64,000 nucleotides of DNA from Modicisalibacter sp033446685 (GCF_033446685.1 NZ_JAWQLY010000005.1:124001-188000), one strand, 5' to 3'; counted from the first letter of the stretch, positions 8,880-18,263 are shown. Numbers and translations: made by a program. The notes: a model not told the origin generated them from the sequence alone.

Positions 8880-9385
8880 CACTTCACCTCCAGGATCGAG
8901 GTGGTGAGGCGGTCCACCAGTCGATCGAACTTCTCGGCGGTAACTCGGCCGTGGATGTCGTCGTCCACCCGGATCGACGGGCCGCAGGCGCAGTTGCCCA
9001 AGCAATACACCGGTTCCAGGGTGAACTCGTTGTCCGCACTGGTCTGGTGGTAGTCCACGCCCAGCCCCGCCTTGATATGTGCTTCGAGCTGACGAGCGCC
9101 GACGGCCTGGCAGGCTTCGGCACGACATACTTGCACCACGTGGCTGCCCACCGGATGCCTTCGGAAGTGATGATAGAAACTGATGATGCCGTGGACCTCG
9201 GCACGGGTGTGGCGCAGCGTTTCGGCAATGATCGGCACGGCGGCATCGGGAATGTAGCCGAAGCGGTCCTGGATCGCGTGGAGGATCGGCAGCATGGCCC
9301 CGGGCTCGTTCTTCAGCGCGTCGACTTCACGCTGGAGCGATTCGTGGGTCCACGCCTGCGGCTGGCGTATGCCGGAAGGCGTCAT
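8879..9385 (-). CDS. fdsG: NAD-dependent formate dehydrogenase, gamma ([2Fe-2S]) subunit
   Basis: A 168-residue NuoE-like protein with a thioredoxin-fold [2Fe-2S] domain. The ligand cysteines are seen in VCRAEAC and, about 40 residues later, in CLGNCACGPS. The N-terminal helical part contains LPILHAIQDRFGYIP, the NuoE signature. It is the first gene of fdsGBA-D. I chose the ATG at 9385, which has GAGAG ten bases upstream; an open frame continues to 9511 but the extra residues look unrelated to the family. The intergenic region ahead holds the promoter shared with the divergent regulator. Confidence 0.92.
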   Translation of the reverse strand: MTPSGIRQPQAWTHESLQREVDALKNEPGAMLPILHAIQDRFGYIPDAAVPIIAETLRHTRAEVHGIISFYHHFRRHPVGSHVVQVCRAEACQAVGARQLEAHIKAGLGVDYHQTSADNEFTLEPVYCLGNCACGPSIRVDDDIHGRVTAEKFDRLVDRLTTSILEVK

Positions 9386-9539
9386 GGCTAGGCTCTCATC
9401 AATCTGATTATTGTCATGCAATGAAACATCGCCAGGGTCTGCGCGAATTGCCGATAGCGTCATCCGCATATCGCTGAGCGATTGTTCCAGTGTTATTCCG
9501 CCTATGAACAAGCTTGCTTAATCATTGGGGCCTTAATAG

Positions 9540-9558
9540 GCTATTTTCTGAAAATAGC
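9540..9558. promoter_or_regulatory. Perfect 19-base palindrome, candidate FdsR/ModE-type operator
   Basis: GCTATTTTCTGAAAATAGC is a perfect palindrome with nine-base arms around a central T. It sits 33 bases upstream of the regulator start and about 155 bases from fdsG, in the 205-base divergent promoter region. GGGGC and GCCCC flank it as a wider, looser inverted repeat. ModE-type proteins bind AT-rich palindromes with TAT/ATA half-sites, so this is the best candidate operator; it would at least control the regulator itself. Confidence 0.6.
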
Positions 9559-9590
9559 ACGCCTCAAAAGCCCCATAAATATGAAAAACA

Positions 9591-10670
9591 ATGCATAGAA
9601 AGAAACTACAGATCTCTCCAGCCTGGCTGTTCAAGACCGACACCGGCGAGCTGCTCGACCCCGCGCTCTTTCGCCTGCTGAAAAGCGTGCGCGATAGTGG
9701 AAAACTGACTTCGGCTGCCCAGCAGGCGGGGATTTCCTATCGTCATGCCTGGAACCTCTTCAAGCGCGGTAATGACTTCTTCGGCCTGCCGCTGGTGGAG
9801 ATGCGCAAGGGTCACGGCACTCAGCTCTCGCCCCTCGGGGAGACCTTGTTATGGTCCGAGCAGCGGATCAAGGCGCGCCTGGGCCCACAGATCGACAGCA
9901 TGGCCTCCGAACTCAACATCCAGCTCCAGCAACTGCTCGCCGGCGCCCATCCGGTGCTGCGCCTGCATGCCAGCCATGGCTATGCGGTGGCGCTGCTGCC
10001 GGATTTCTCAGACTGGGTCGAACTGGATCTGCAATACACCAATCCTGCGGACGCCTTGAGCGCGCTGGCATCCGGCGAATCCGACCTTGCCAGCTTCCAC
10101 TTTCCGGCCTGCCCCCGGTTGGCGGAGCAGGTCATGGCGATCTACAGGCATCAGCTCGATCTCGAGAACCTGCGGGTGATCCGTTTCGTCACCCGCAGGC
10201 AGGGGCTGATCATTCGCGGCGACAGTCGTGAGGCGATCACCGGGTTGCAGGATCTCACCCGACCGGATGTCCGCTTAATCAACCGCAACCGGCACTCGGG
10301 GACTCGCATCCTGTTCAACCTGCTGCTCGATGAGCACGGCATCATCGAGCGCCAGCTCCGCGGCGCCGAACGCGAGGAGTTCACCCACACGGCGGTGGCC
10401 GCCTACGTCGCCGCCGGGATGGCCGATGCCGGTTTCGGCGTCGAGGCCGCCGCAGCCCAATTCGGGCTCGACTTTCTCAACCTGGCCACCGAGCACTACC
10501 TACTGGTGTGTCACGAGGAACGTCTCCACCAGCACAATATCCGTCAGCTACTTTCACTGATGGCATCGCCGGAGTTTCTGGCGGAGATCGACAAGCTACC
10601 GGGCTACACTCCGGATCATTGTGGTGAGACCTGCACCTTCGCCGAGCTGCTTGCTAGTGACCGGCAATAA
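9591..10670 (+). CDS. ModE-like HTH regulator with periplasmic-binding-type sensor domain (FdsR-like)
   Basis: A 359-residue transcription factor. The first ~95 residues form a ModE-type winged helix-turn-helix (LLKSVRDSGKLTSAAQQAGISYRHAW, then LVEMRKGHGTQLSPLG). Residues ~115-350 form a molybdate/substrate-binding-like domain (PBP_like, PF12727) with SGESDLASFHFP and NRHSGTRILFNLLL. A Cys pair lies near the end (HCGETC). Regulators of this build control fds operons in Cupriavidus and relatives. It is divergent from fdsGBA-D, with a palindrome between them. It likely senses formate, molybdate or a Mo-cofactor state, but the ligand is not readable. A weak ribosome site precedes the ATG. Confidence 0.82.
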   Translation: MHRKKLQISPAWLFKTDTGELLDPALFRLLKSVRDSGKLTSAAQQAGISYRHAWNLFKRGNDFFGLPLVEMRKGHGTQLSPLGETLLWSEQRIKARLGPQIDSMASELNIQLQQLLAGAHPVLRLHASHGYAVALLPDFSDWVELDLQYTNPADALSALASGESDLASFHFPACPRLAEQVMAIYRHQLDLENLRVIRFVTRRQGLIIRGDSREAITGLQDLTRPDVRLINRNRHSGTRILFNLLLDEHGIIERQLRGAEREEFTHTAVAAYVAAGMADAGFGVEAAAAQFGLDFLNLATEHYLLVCHEERLHQHNIRQLLSLMASPEFLAEIDKLPGYTPDHCGETCTFAELLASDRQ

Positions 10671-10675
10671 ACGAC

Positions 10676-10700
10676 CGGGCGCCACCACGGCGCCCGATCT
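10676..10700. terminator. Hairpin between convergent genes
   Basis: Perfect eight-base arms CGGGCGCC / GGCGCCCG flank a five-base loop, starting six bases after the regulator stop. The next gene converges from the right and stops at 10722. No strong T-run follows on either strand, so this may be a weak two-way terminator. Confidence 0.45.
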
Positions 10701-10721
10701 CCCGCCCAGACCAGTCATCTC

Positions 10722-12383
10722 TTAAAACAGCGCCGCTGCCTTGGCCAGCGCAATGTACAGCCCGATCAGGAAGGGTACACCCACACCCAGCCAGGCCAGT
10801 ACGCCACCGACACCGAACTTGCCCCGCGCCGCGGTTTCCGCGCTACCCGAGACGCTGTCGTCGTGCTGCAGGGAACGCTCGTGCTCCACCTCCTCGGCGG
10901 TCATCTGGTCGGATTCCTTCACCGGTCGTACCAACGCGTTGCAGATCAGCCCCAGGAACAACAGGCCGGCCATGATGTAAAGCGTGCGGTCATACACCTG
11001 GCTGGGCGCCAGGCCGGCGTTGAGCTGGGCCTCACGCAGGGCGGCGATAATCAGTGGTCCGACGATCCCTGCCGCCGACCATGCAGTCAGTAGGCGACCG
11101 TGAATGGCACCCACCATCTGCGTGCCGAAGATATCTGCAAGATACGCGGGCACCGTGGCAAAGCCGCCGCCATACATGCTCAGGATGATGCAGATGGAGA
11201 TCACGAACATCGCCGGCATGCCCAGATGCCCCCAGGTGGGGAGCAGGCAATAGACGATGATGCCGAGAACAAAGAACGTGTAGTAGGTATTCTTGCGGCC
11301 GATCTTGTCCGACAGGGAGGCCCAGAAAAGACGGCCGACACTGTTGAACAGACTGATCAGGCCCACCAGACCGGCGGCGGCGGCCACGACGGCGGCTTTC
11401 TGTGCACTCGTCAGCCCCGCAGCGGTATCCTGAATCCCCACCAACGCGCCGCCGAACACGTCCTGCAACATCGGGCTGGCCATGGAGATTACCGCGATAC
11501 CGGCGGTCACGTTCAGGAACAGCACGCCCCAGATCAACCAGAACTGCTTGGTCTTCCACGCACGGTCGAGGTGGACGTGGCGACGGGTAATCATGCCGCT
11601 GCCGTGATCTTCCTCGGACGGCGTCCAGCCTTCCGGTTTCCAGCCATTGGGCGGGACACGAAAACCGATGGCGCCGGAGACCATGACGATCATATAGATC
11701 GCGCCCAGCACGACCAGCGTCATGGCGACGCCGGTCCCGCCGGAGCCAGTGAAATGGCCCATCAGCAACACCGCCAGCGGAGCGCCGACCATCGCGCCAC
11801 CGCCGTAGCCCATGATGGCAAAGCCGGTGGCCATGCCGCGGCGGTCCGGGAACCACTTGATCAGCGTGGACACCGGCGTGATGTAGCCCAGGCCCTGACC
11901 GATGCCACCGAGGACGCCCGCGCCCAGGTAAACCAGCCACAACTGATGCACCATTACGCCGATGCCACCGACGATCAGGCCACCGCCCCAGCACAGCGCG
12001 GCGATACAGCCCGCCTTGCGCGGACCGGCATGTTCCAGCCAGCCGCCCCAGAGGGCTGCCGAAACACCCAGCATGGCGATGAAGGTCTCGAAGATATGCG
12101 TGACCTGCGGCACCGTCCAGTTACAGGTCGTCGTGAACAGCGCCTGGAAGAACCCGATGTCGCCACACATCGCCGCGTCGGTATTCGCTAGAATGTGGGT
12201 CATCGGCAGCCAGAACACCGAAAAACCGTAGGCCATGCCGATACACAGGTGGATCGCCAGTGCCGCTGTGGGAACCAACCAACGATTGAAGTTCGGTCCC
12301 GCTATCGTGCGCTCGCGAGCAAAGAAACCGGCATCTCCCCTTCCGGAAGATGCCGGCGCACCGCTTCTCGAAATACCGTCCAT
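10722..12383 (-). CDS. OFA-family MFS transporter (oxalate/formate-type) with fused C-terminal helix
   Basis: A 553-residue major facilitator protein of the oxalate:formate antiporter family. Twelve core membrane segments are visible, with the family-typical GMAYGFSVFWLP in helix 1, WSDKIGRK-type loop (SLSDKIGRKNTYY) and GLGYITPVSTLIKWFPDRRG in helices 4-5. After the core comes a charged linker (about 480-520), then an extra helix ending IALAKAAALF. That end resembles the separate small subunit often encoded beside such carriers. Start at 12383 chosen for AGAGGG upstream; the longer frame to 12548 has no family resemblance. Next to a formate dehydrogenase operon, formate or a related monocarboxylate is the likely substrate, but this is inference. 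Confidence 0.85.
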   Translation of the reverse strand: MDGISRSGAPASSGRGDAGFFARERTIAGPNFNRWLVPTAALAIHLCIGMAYGFSVFWLPMTHILANTDAAMCGDIGFFQALFTTTCNWTVPQVTHIFETFIAMLGVSAALWGGWLEHAGPRKAGCIAALCWGGGLIVGGIGVMVHQLWLVYLGAGVLGGIGQGLGYITPVSTLIKWFPDRRGMATGFAIMGYGGGAMVGAPLAVLLMGHFTGSGGTGVAMTLVVLGAIYMIVMVSGAIGFRVPPNGWKPEGWTPSEEDHGSGMITRRHVHLDRAWKTKQFWLIWGVLFLNVTAGIAVISMASPMLQDVFGGALVGIQDTAAGLTSAQKAAVVAAAAGLVGLISLFNSVGRLFWASLSDKIGRKNTYYTFFVLGIIVYCLLPTWGHLGMPAMFVISICIILSMYGGGFATVPAYLADIFGTQMVGAIHGRLLTAWSAAGIVGPLIIAALREAQLNAGLAPSQVYDRTLYIMAGLLFLGLICNALVRPVKESDQMTAEEVEHERSLQHDDSVSGSAETAARGKFGVGGVLAWLGVGVPFLIGLYIALAKAAALF

Positions 12384-12807
12384 AAGTTGCCCTCTTATTT
12401 TACTTGTTACTATCGATCGCCAAGGCACTAGGCCCAACCTGTCTGGCAAACGCCATGTGCATGGCGATTGATGGACCGGTTCTTCCCGGAAAAAGCCGAC
12501 GCCGGCATCACGGATGATTCGCGCCCAATACGGGTACAGGCCATTCACTGGCGCTGGTCAACGGATCGTTGGCGAAGCAAGGATGCGCCACCGTTTTCTT
12601 GCTCACGAGGCATGCAATATTGAAAATCATGGCGTTACTCGTTGTTTTTATGAACCAGATTTCATAGGCGAAACGCAATCTAGGCACGCTTCGCGCTTTG
12701 GTGATTGCAGTTAATTGATGTTATAGGCGCAACTAGAGAAAGGTATTATGATTAATGATGCATATACAGTTATGCCACCCGGAACGTGATGAGACAGCAA
12801 TATCTCC
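12384..12807. other. Non-coding region upstream of the MFS gene
   Basis: About 420 bases without a convincing gene; it must hold the promoter for the MFS transporter on the minus strand. A near-perfect palindrome at 12451-12466 (CGCCATG, two bases, CATGGCG) lies 68 bases upstream of the transporter start and could be an operator. The right part is AT-rich. I could not resolve a promoter. Short open frames here show no family resemblance. Confidence 0.4.
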
Positions 12808-12840
12808 ATAAAAAAACGCCACTTAAAAAGTGGCGTTTTT
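12808..12840 (-). terminator. Terminator of the nag operon
   Basis: Thirteen-base perfect arms (AAAAACGCCACTT and its complement) with a three-base loop; on the minus strand a T-run follows directly. It lies 86 bases beyond the nagE stop. The A/T tracts on both sides make it able to work in both directions. Confidence 0.85.
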
Positions 12841-12926
12841 CGGGTTTCGTTCGCAGGCCGGGCATCGAATGATGCGAATGAAGAATCGACGTTCCCGTGC
12901 TCCGTCGGTACAACGCCGCGCTTCAT

Positions 12927-14600
12927 TCAGCGCGGAGCCACCCCGTCAGCTACGCGCGCTGCCTGGGCGCCCAGCAGTACATGGACCAGCCCACCATCGA
13001 TGCGCTGAATGCCCTGCACGCCCAGCGTTCTGAGGGCCGCTTCATCGAGACTCGCAACATCGGCCAGCCGCAGCCGCAGACGGGTCATCGCCACGGCCGA
13101 GGCCTCCTGGATATTGGCGTTCCCGCCCAGTGCCGTTCTCCAGCGCTCCCGCTCCTCCTCGGACAACGCGGGCTTCCTGTCGTCGCTCGTCGCCCGCGTA
13201 ACGGCGGGAGCCGCTGTCGGCTTGGCGCCCTCGGCGCTCATCGCCGCACGAATCTCGTCGGCGACGCCGTCGGCTATCGGCCCTAGGATCACCTGCAGAC
13301 CGCCACCGCGCAGGTGCAGCACGCCGCGCGCGCCGAGCTGCTTGAGCGCCGGCTCGTCGATCGCCTGGTCGTCGGCGAGCACCAGCCGCAGGCGGGTGGT
13401 ACAGGCGCCCACGCTGGTCAGGTTGGCGGCCCCGCCCAAGGCATGCACGAAGGCCGGCCCCCGCTCGCCGGCGTCGACCGGCGCGCCGGTCGCGCCCGCG
13501 GTTTCCGGCTCGCGCCCCGGCGTCGGCAGGTCGAAGCGCGCAATCGCCCAGCGGAACACCCCGTAATACAGCGCGAAATAGCAGAGCCCCACCGGGATCA
13601 TCAGCCAGCCATTGGTCGATAGCCCATAGGAGAGTGCATAGTCGAAGGCTCCGGCCGAGAAGGTGAAGCCCAACTTAACGTTGAGCAGGTTCATGATCAC
13701 CATCGACAGACCGGTGAGCAGTGCATGCAGCACGTACAGAAACGGCGCCAGGAACATGAAGGTGAACTCGATCGGCTCGGTGACGCCGGTCAGGAACGCG
13801 GTCAGCGCCAGCGACAACAGCAGACCGCCGACCTGGGCACGCCGATCCCGCGCCGCGGCGTGATACATCGCCAGGGCCGCGGCCGGCAAGCCGAACATCA
13901 TCACCGGGAAGAAGCCCGCCATGAAACCGCCCGCCGTCGGGTCGCCGGCGAAGAAGCGGTTGAGATCGCCGGTCGCGCCATCGAAGCTGCCGAACACGAA
14001 CCACACCAGGCTGTTGAGCACGTGGTGCAGGCCGGTGACGATCAGCAAGCGGTTGAGCACGCCATAGACGAACAGGCCCAGGTTGCCGGCATCGATCAGC
14101 CACTGACCCAGGGTATCGATGCCGGTCTGCACCGCCGGCCAGATAACCCCGAAGATCATCCCTAGAATCACCGCGGCGACCCCGGTGGCGATCGGAATGA
14201 AGCGCCGCCCACCGAAGAACGCCAGGTAATCGGGGAGCTTTATATCCTTGAATCGGTTATATAAAAGCCCCGCCACAGCGCCGATGATGATGCCCGACAA
14301 TACGCCCATGTTGATGTCTTCGTTGAGCGTGTGCAGCACCGCATCGAGCACCAGATAGCCGACTACACCGGCGAGTCCGGCGGCGCCGTTGCCATCATTG
14401 GCGAAACCCACCGCCAGGCCGATGGCGAAGATCAGCGCGAGGTTGGCGAAGATCGCGTTGCCGGCATCGGCGATGAAGGCGATGTCGAGCAGGTCCGGCT
14501 GCCCCAGACGCAGTAGCAGGCCGGCGACCGGCAGTACCGCAATGGGCAGCATGAGCGAGCGACCCAGCTTCTGCAGGCCGCCCATGATGTCGAGTTGCAT
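12927..14600 (-). CDS. nagE: PTS N-acetylglucosamine permease, EIIC-EIIB-EIIB'
   Basis: A 557-residue PTS permease of the glucose/GlcNAc family. Residues ~1-370 are the membrane EIIC domain (GGLQKLGRSLMLPIAVLP, GLHHVLNSLVWF, LTGVTEPIEFTFMFLAP). Two EIIB-like domains follow. The first (about 395-465) keeps the phosphorylated Cys in VGACTTRLRLVL. The second (about 490-557) reads AVAMTRLRLRL at the same place, with Ala instead of Cys, so it cannot carry phosphate. It lacks EIIA, which is supplied by NagF, the gene upstream. Transport and phosphorylation would yield GlcNAc-6-P for NagA. It is the last gene of the operon. Confidence 0.9.
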   Translation of the reverse strand: MQLDIMGGLQKLGRSLMLPIAVLPVAGLLLRLGQPDLLDIAFIADAGNAIFANLALIFAIGLAVGFANDGNGAAGLAGVVGYLVLDAVLHTLNEDINMGVLSGIIIGAVAGLLYNRFKDIKLPDYLAFFGGRRFIPIATGVAAVILGMIFGVIWPAVQTGIDTLGQWLIDAGNLGLFVYGVLNRLLIVTGLHHVLNSLVWFVFGSFDGATGDLNRFFAGDPTAGGFMAGFFPVMMFGLPAAALAMYHAAARDRRAQVGGLLLSLALTAFLTGVTEPIEFTFMFLAPFLYVLHALLTGLSMVIMNLLNVKLGFTFSAGAFDYALSYGLSTNGWLMIPVGLCYFALYYGVFRWAIARFDLPTPGREPETAGATGAPVDAGERGPAFVHALGGAANLTSVGACTTRLRLVLADDQAIDEPALKQLGARGVLHLRGGGLQVILGPIADGVADEIRAAMSAEGAKPTAAPAVTRATSDDRKPALSEEERERWRTALGGNANIQEASAVAMTRLRLRLADVASLDEAALRTLGVQGIQRIDGGLVHVLLGAQAARVADGVAPR

Positions 14601-14651
14601 GATGGATTCCTCCGTGCGTTGTTGTTGTCCGCTTGTGCGTAATGAGCCGGG

Positions 14652-17171
14652 TCAGGCGGCGACCGGCGCGTCCAGCCAGGCCTTGACCTGCGTGCGCACG
14701 GCGGCGCCGTCGTCCAGCGTCAGCCAGGCCGGCAGTTGCTCGCCGAGCGCGGCGGCGTCGAGTTCGCGCAGCGCGGCCTTGACCGCCGGGATGCGCGCCG
14801 GCTCCACCGACAGTTCGTCGACTCCCAGTGCAACCAGCACGGCCAATGCCAGCGGATCGCCGGCGGCGGCCCCGCACACGCCCACCGGGCAGCGCCCGGC
14901 GGCGCCCTTGACGGTTTCCTGGACCAGCCTCAACACCGCCGGATGGAGTACGTCGAGCTGTGCCGCCAGGCCCGGGTCCTCGCGGTCCATGGCCAGCGTG
15001 TATTGGGTCAGGTCGTTGGTGCCGATCGACAGGAAGTCGGCCTCGGCGGCGAGGCCGGCGGCGCACAGCGCGGCCGACGGCACTTCGATCATCACCCCGA
15101 GCCGGGGCAGCCGGCTCACGCCCAGCTCCGCGGCGAGGGCTTCCAGGCGTTGGCGCAGCGCGCGCAATTCGCCGACGCCGCTGACCATCGGCAGCATGAT
15201 GCGCAACGCGTCGAGCGGTTCGAGCGCAAGCAGAGCACGTAGTTGGCTGTCCAGCAGTTCGGCCTGGCTGGCCCACAGCCGGATGCCGCGCACCCCCAGC
15301 GCCGGGTTGGCGACGCGGGGTAGCGGCAGGTAGCCCAGTTGCTTGTCGGCACCGATATCGAGCGTGCGCACGATCACCGGCTTGCCGCCGAGTGCATCGA
15401 GCGCGGCCTGGTACTCGCTACGCTGCTCGTCGACGCTCGGCGCGCTATCACGATCGAGAAACAGGAATTCGCTGCGCAGCAGGCCGATGCCATCGGCGCC
15501 CTCCTCGGCGGCAATGCGCGCCTCGGCACCACCGGCGACGTTGGCGCAGACTTCGACATGCCGCCCGTCGCGGGTCGTTGCCGGCTGCCTGGCCGCCTCG
15601 CGCGCGGCGCCGTGAACGCGCTCGCGCTCGTTGATGCGCTCGCGCATCGCATCCAGGCTGGCACTATCCGGCTGTGGCTCGAGCAGCCCTTGCTCGGCAT
15701 CGAGGATCGCCAACTCGCCGACGACCGACTCCAGCGCCACCCCCATCGCCACCAGGCACGGCAAGCCGCGTGCGCGAGCGAGGATCGCTACGTGCGACGT
15801 CGTGCCGCCGGCGGCCAGGCAGACCCCGGCCGGCTGCTGGCCGGCCAGCGCGATCAGCTCCGAGGGGGTCAGATCATCGGCGATGACGATGGCGCCGGCG
15901 GGCACCTGGGGGGCGTTCGGGACCGTGCCGAAGCACGCCATCACCTGGCGCTGCAGATCGCGCAGGTCGGCGACGCGCGCCGCCAGCAGTGTGTTGCCGG
16001 TGGCCTGCAGGCGATCCGCCTCGTCGTCGAGCGCCTCCCTCCAGGCCTGCCCGGCGCTGCGTCCGCTATCGATATAGCTCTCGGCGGCATCATACAGCGC
16101 CGGATCGTCCAGCCAGGCCAGGTGCGCATCGAGGATTTCCGCCTCGCTGGCCTGCCCGCCGCGTTCGGCCTGGACCAGCGCCGATTGCAACGCCTTGCCC
16201 ACCTGCCCCAGCGCGTCGCCCAAGCGAAGGCGTTCTGCGGCGGGATCGTCGCCCGCGGCGGGCACCTCGGGCAACGGCGCGGCGTAGTGATAAAGCGGAC
16301 CGATCGCCAACCCCTGACTGGCGACCAGGCCGGCAAGCTGCCCTGCCCCGGCCTCGGCGACGGGCAGCTCAGCGGCGCCGGAAGCGGGATCATCGGCCTC
16401 GGCTTCGCTCAGCAGCCGCTCGGCGGCATCCAGCGCCGCCGTGGCGCGTTCGCCGTGGGCGCTCAGCGTTACGCGATCACCTGCCACCAGGCCCATGTTC
16501 ATCAGCCGGCTCAGGCTGCGCGCCTCGACGCGCGTCTCGCCGTGGCCGATGTCCAGGTCGACGTCATGTTCGCGGGCAATGGCGCGCAGCCGCGCCGCGG
16601 GCCGCGCGTGCAGACCCGCCGCCAGGCCCAGGGTCACCTCGCGGGTCGCTTCACCGGTACCTCGTGACTTCGTTACACCAGCGTTCGGCGAGCCATCCAC
16701 GGGCGCCTCGAGTCGCATGATCACCTCGCCACGACACACCGTTTCGCCGCTGCGCTGCGCGCCGAGAGGCGTCAGGCGCCAGCCGGCCGGCTCGGCGACG
16801 ATCAGCGGGGTGATCAGACTCATCGCCTGCCGGGCGACGCGGTCGGCGTCGAAGCGCAGCAACGGCTCGCCCGCCTCGACCCGCTGGCCGATCTCGACCA
16901 GCAACTCGAGACCCGCGCCGTCGAGATTGACGGTATCCAGCCCCAGATGAATCAGCAGCTCGACGCCGTTCGCGCCGCGTAGCGTCACGGCGTGGGCGGT
17001 ACGCGCGCACTGCACGACCTCGCCGGCACAGGGTGCGTGCAGGGTATCGCCCAGCGGGTCGATGGCCAGGCCGTCGCCGAGGGTGCCCTCGGCGAAGACC
17101 GGGTCGGGCACCGCATCGAGGGCGACGAGGACGCCGTCCACCGGTGCCTGTATGTCGAATGTTGAAGCCAT
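14652..17171 (-). CDS. nagF: PTS EIIA-HPr-enzyme I fusion for N-acetylglucosamine
   Basis: An 839-residue multiphosphoryl transfer protein that joins three PTS parts. EIIA-Glc type domain: residues ~1-150, with His75 in LLIHLGLDTV. HPr: ~175-262, with His188 in GLHARPAARL. Enzyme I: ~275-835, with the phosphohistidine His460 in AGGTTSHVAILARARG and the PEP-binding motif IGTNDLTQYTLAMDRED near the end. All three phosphorylated histidines are present. It passes phosphate from PEP to the EIIB domain of NagE. The same architecture is known for Pseudomonas NagF. The ATG at 17171 has GGAGG five bases upstream. Confidence 0.93.
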   Translation of the reverse strand: MASTFDIQAPVDGVLVALDAVPDPVFAEGTLGDGLAIDPLGDTLHAPCAGEVVQCARTAHAVTLRGANGVELLIHLGLDTVNLDGAGLELLVEIGQRVEAGEPLLRFDADRVARQAMSLITPLIVAEPAGWRLTPLGAQRSGETVCRGEVIMRLEAPVDGSPNAGVTKSRGTGEATREVTLGLAAGLHARPAARLRAIAREHDVDLDIGHGETRVEARSLSRLMNMGLVAGDRVTLSAHGERATAALDAAERLLSEAEADDPASGAAELPVAEAGAGQLAGLVASQGLAIGPLYHYAAPLPEVPAAGDDPAAERLRLGDALGQVGKALQSALVQAERGGQASEAEILDAHLAWLDDPALYDAAESYIDSGRSAGQAWREALDDEADRLQATGNTLLAARVADLRDLQRQVMACFGTVPNAPQVPAGAIVIADDLTPSELIALAGQQPAGVCLAAGGTTSHVAILARARGLPCLVAMGVALESVVGELAILDAEQGLLEPQPDSASLDAMRERINERERVHGAAREAARQPATTRDGRHVEVCANVAGGAEARIAAEEGADGIGLLRSEFLFLDRDSAPSVDEQRSEYQAALDALGGKPVIVRTLDIGADKQLGYLPLPRVANPALGVRGIRLWASQAELLDSQLRALLALEPLDALRIMLPMVSGVGELRALRQRLEALAAELGVSRLPRLGVMIEVPSAALCAAGLAAEADFLSIGTNDLTQYTLAMDREDPGLAAQLDVLHPAVLRLVQETVKGAAGRCPVGVCGAAAGDPLALAVLVALGVDELSVEPARIPAVKAALRELDAAALGEQLPAWLTLDDGAAVRTQVKAWLDAPVAA

Positions 17172-17240
17172 GTTGCCTCCGGCGTTGTTGTTGTCGAGAA
17201 AGCTGTTGTCGAAAAAGAGGTGCGATATAGCCCTTCGCGG

Positions 17241-18263
17241 TCAGCGGGTCCGGGTCACCTTCTTCAGGTGACGCGGCTGATCGGGGTCGCTGCCACGCGC
17301 CGCGGCCAGCCCGGCGGCCATGATGTAGAAGCTCTGGATCACCGAAATCGGCTGCAGCGCCGCATGCCCGGCATCGACGAGCGTCAGTTCGCGCTGGGCG
17401 ACGCTTTCGTCGGCGGCCAGCAGGACCCGCGCCCCGACGCTTCTCAACCATTCGGCGAGTTCGAGCAGGCCGGCCTGTTCGGGTCCCGGCGGGGCGAACA
17501 CCAGCACCGGGTAGCCGGGGCCGATCAATGCCATCGGGCCATGCTTGACCTCGGCACCGCTGAACGGCTCGGCCTGGATGGCGCAGGTTTCCTTGAACTT
17601 GAGCGCCGCTTCCTGGGTGACGGCCAGCCCGGCGCCGCGGCCCACCACCATCAGTCGATCGGCGCCGCGCAGCGCCTCGATGGCCGGCGACCAGTCCTGC
17701 CCGGCCGCCGCGCGCAGCCGCTCGGGCAGCGCCTCGAGGGCGGCGAGCAACTCGCGGTCCCGGTTCCAGTGACCGAGCAACTGGGCGCAGGCCGACAGCG
17801 TGGCCAGGTAGCTCTTGGTCGCGGCGACGCTGCGCTCCTCGCCGGCGTAGAGCGGAATCTCGCGGTCGCTGGCCTCGCCCAGCGGCGAGCGCGGCGTGTT
17901 GACCAGCGCCAGCGTCTGCGCCCCGCCGGCGGCCAGCGCCTTTTGGGTCTCGATCAGGTCGGGGCTCTGGCCGGACTGCGAGATCGCCAGCGCCAATTGA
18001 CCCTCGAGCCTCCATGGCGCCCGCGCCAGGGTGGTCAGCGACGGCGGTAGCGAGGCCACCGGTATGCCCCGGCTCTGCATGCATAGATAGGCGAAATAGC
18101 TGGCGGCATGATCGGAGCTGCCGCGCGCCACGGTGACCACGCCGCGCGGATCGCGTTGCCGCAGCCACTCGCCGAGCTCGGCCAGCGCTTCGGCGTTGCG
18201 GGTCAGTTGGCCGGCGATGCGCTCGGGGGCATTGCGCGCTTCGCTGAGCATCATCGAACTCAT
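17241..18263 (-). CDS. SIS-domain glucosamine-6-phosphate deaminase (NagB-II type)
   Basis: A 340-residue protein made of two SIS domains, related to the isomerase half of GlmS but without the glutaminase domain. Seen: VARGSSDHAASYFAYL near 45-60, AISQSGQSPDLIET near 95-108, the second SIS domain with VVGRGAGLAVTQEAALKFKE, and the C-terminal Lys-rich tail. NagB-II enzymes turn GlcN-6-P into fructose-6-P and ammonia in organisms that lack classical NagB. The place in the operon between nagA and the PTS genes supports this. The start ATG overlaps the nagA stop by four bases (ATGA). Confusion with AgaS is possible, since they share the fold; the GlcNAc operon favours NagB-II. Confidence 0.85.
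   Translation of the reverse strand: MSSMMLSEARNAPERIAGQLTRNAEALAELGEWLRQRDPRGVVTVARGSSDHAASYFAYLCMQSRGIPVASLPPSLTTLARAPWRLEGQLALAISQSGQSPDLIETQKALAAGGAQTLALVNTPRSPLGEASDREIPLYAGEERSVAATKSYLATLSACAQLLGHWNRDRELLAALEALPERLRAAAGQDWSPAIEALRGADRLMVVGRGAGLAVTQEAALKFKETCAIQAEPFSGAEVKHGPMALIGPGYPVLVFAPPGPEQAGLLELAEWLRSVGARVLLAADESVAQRELTLVDAGHAALQPISVIQSFYIMAAGLAAARGSDPDQPRHLKKVTRTR

Noticed and set aside
7239..9053. 604-codon plus-strand open frame opposite fdsB
   Set aside because: Antisense shadow of a GC-rich gene; the minus strand carries all FdsB motifs and the plus translation has no family features.
12711..12926. 71-codon minus-strand frame between the MFS gene and nagE
   Set aside because: It runs through the nag terminator hairpin and has no resemblance to a protein family.
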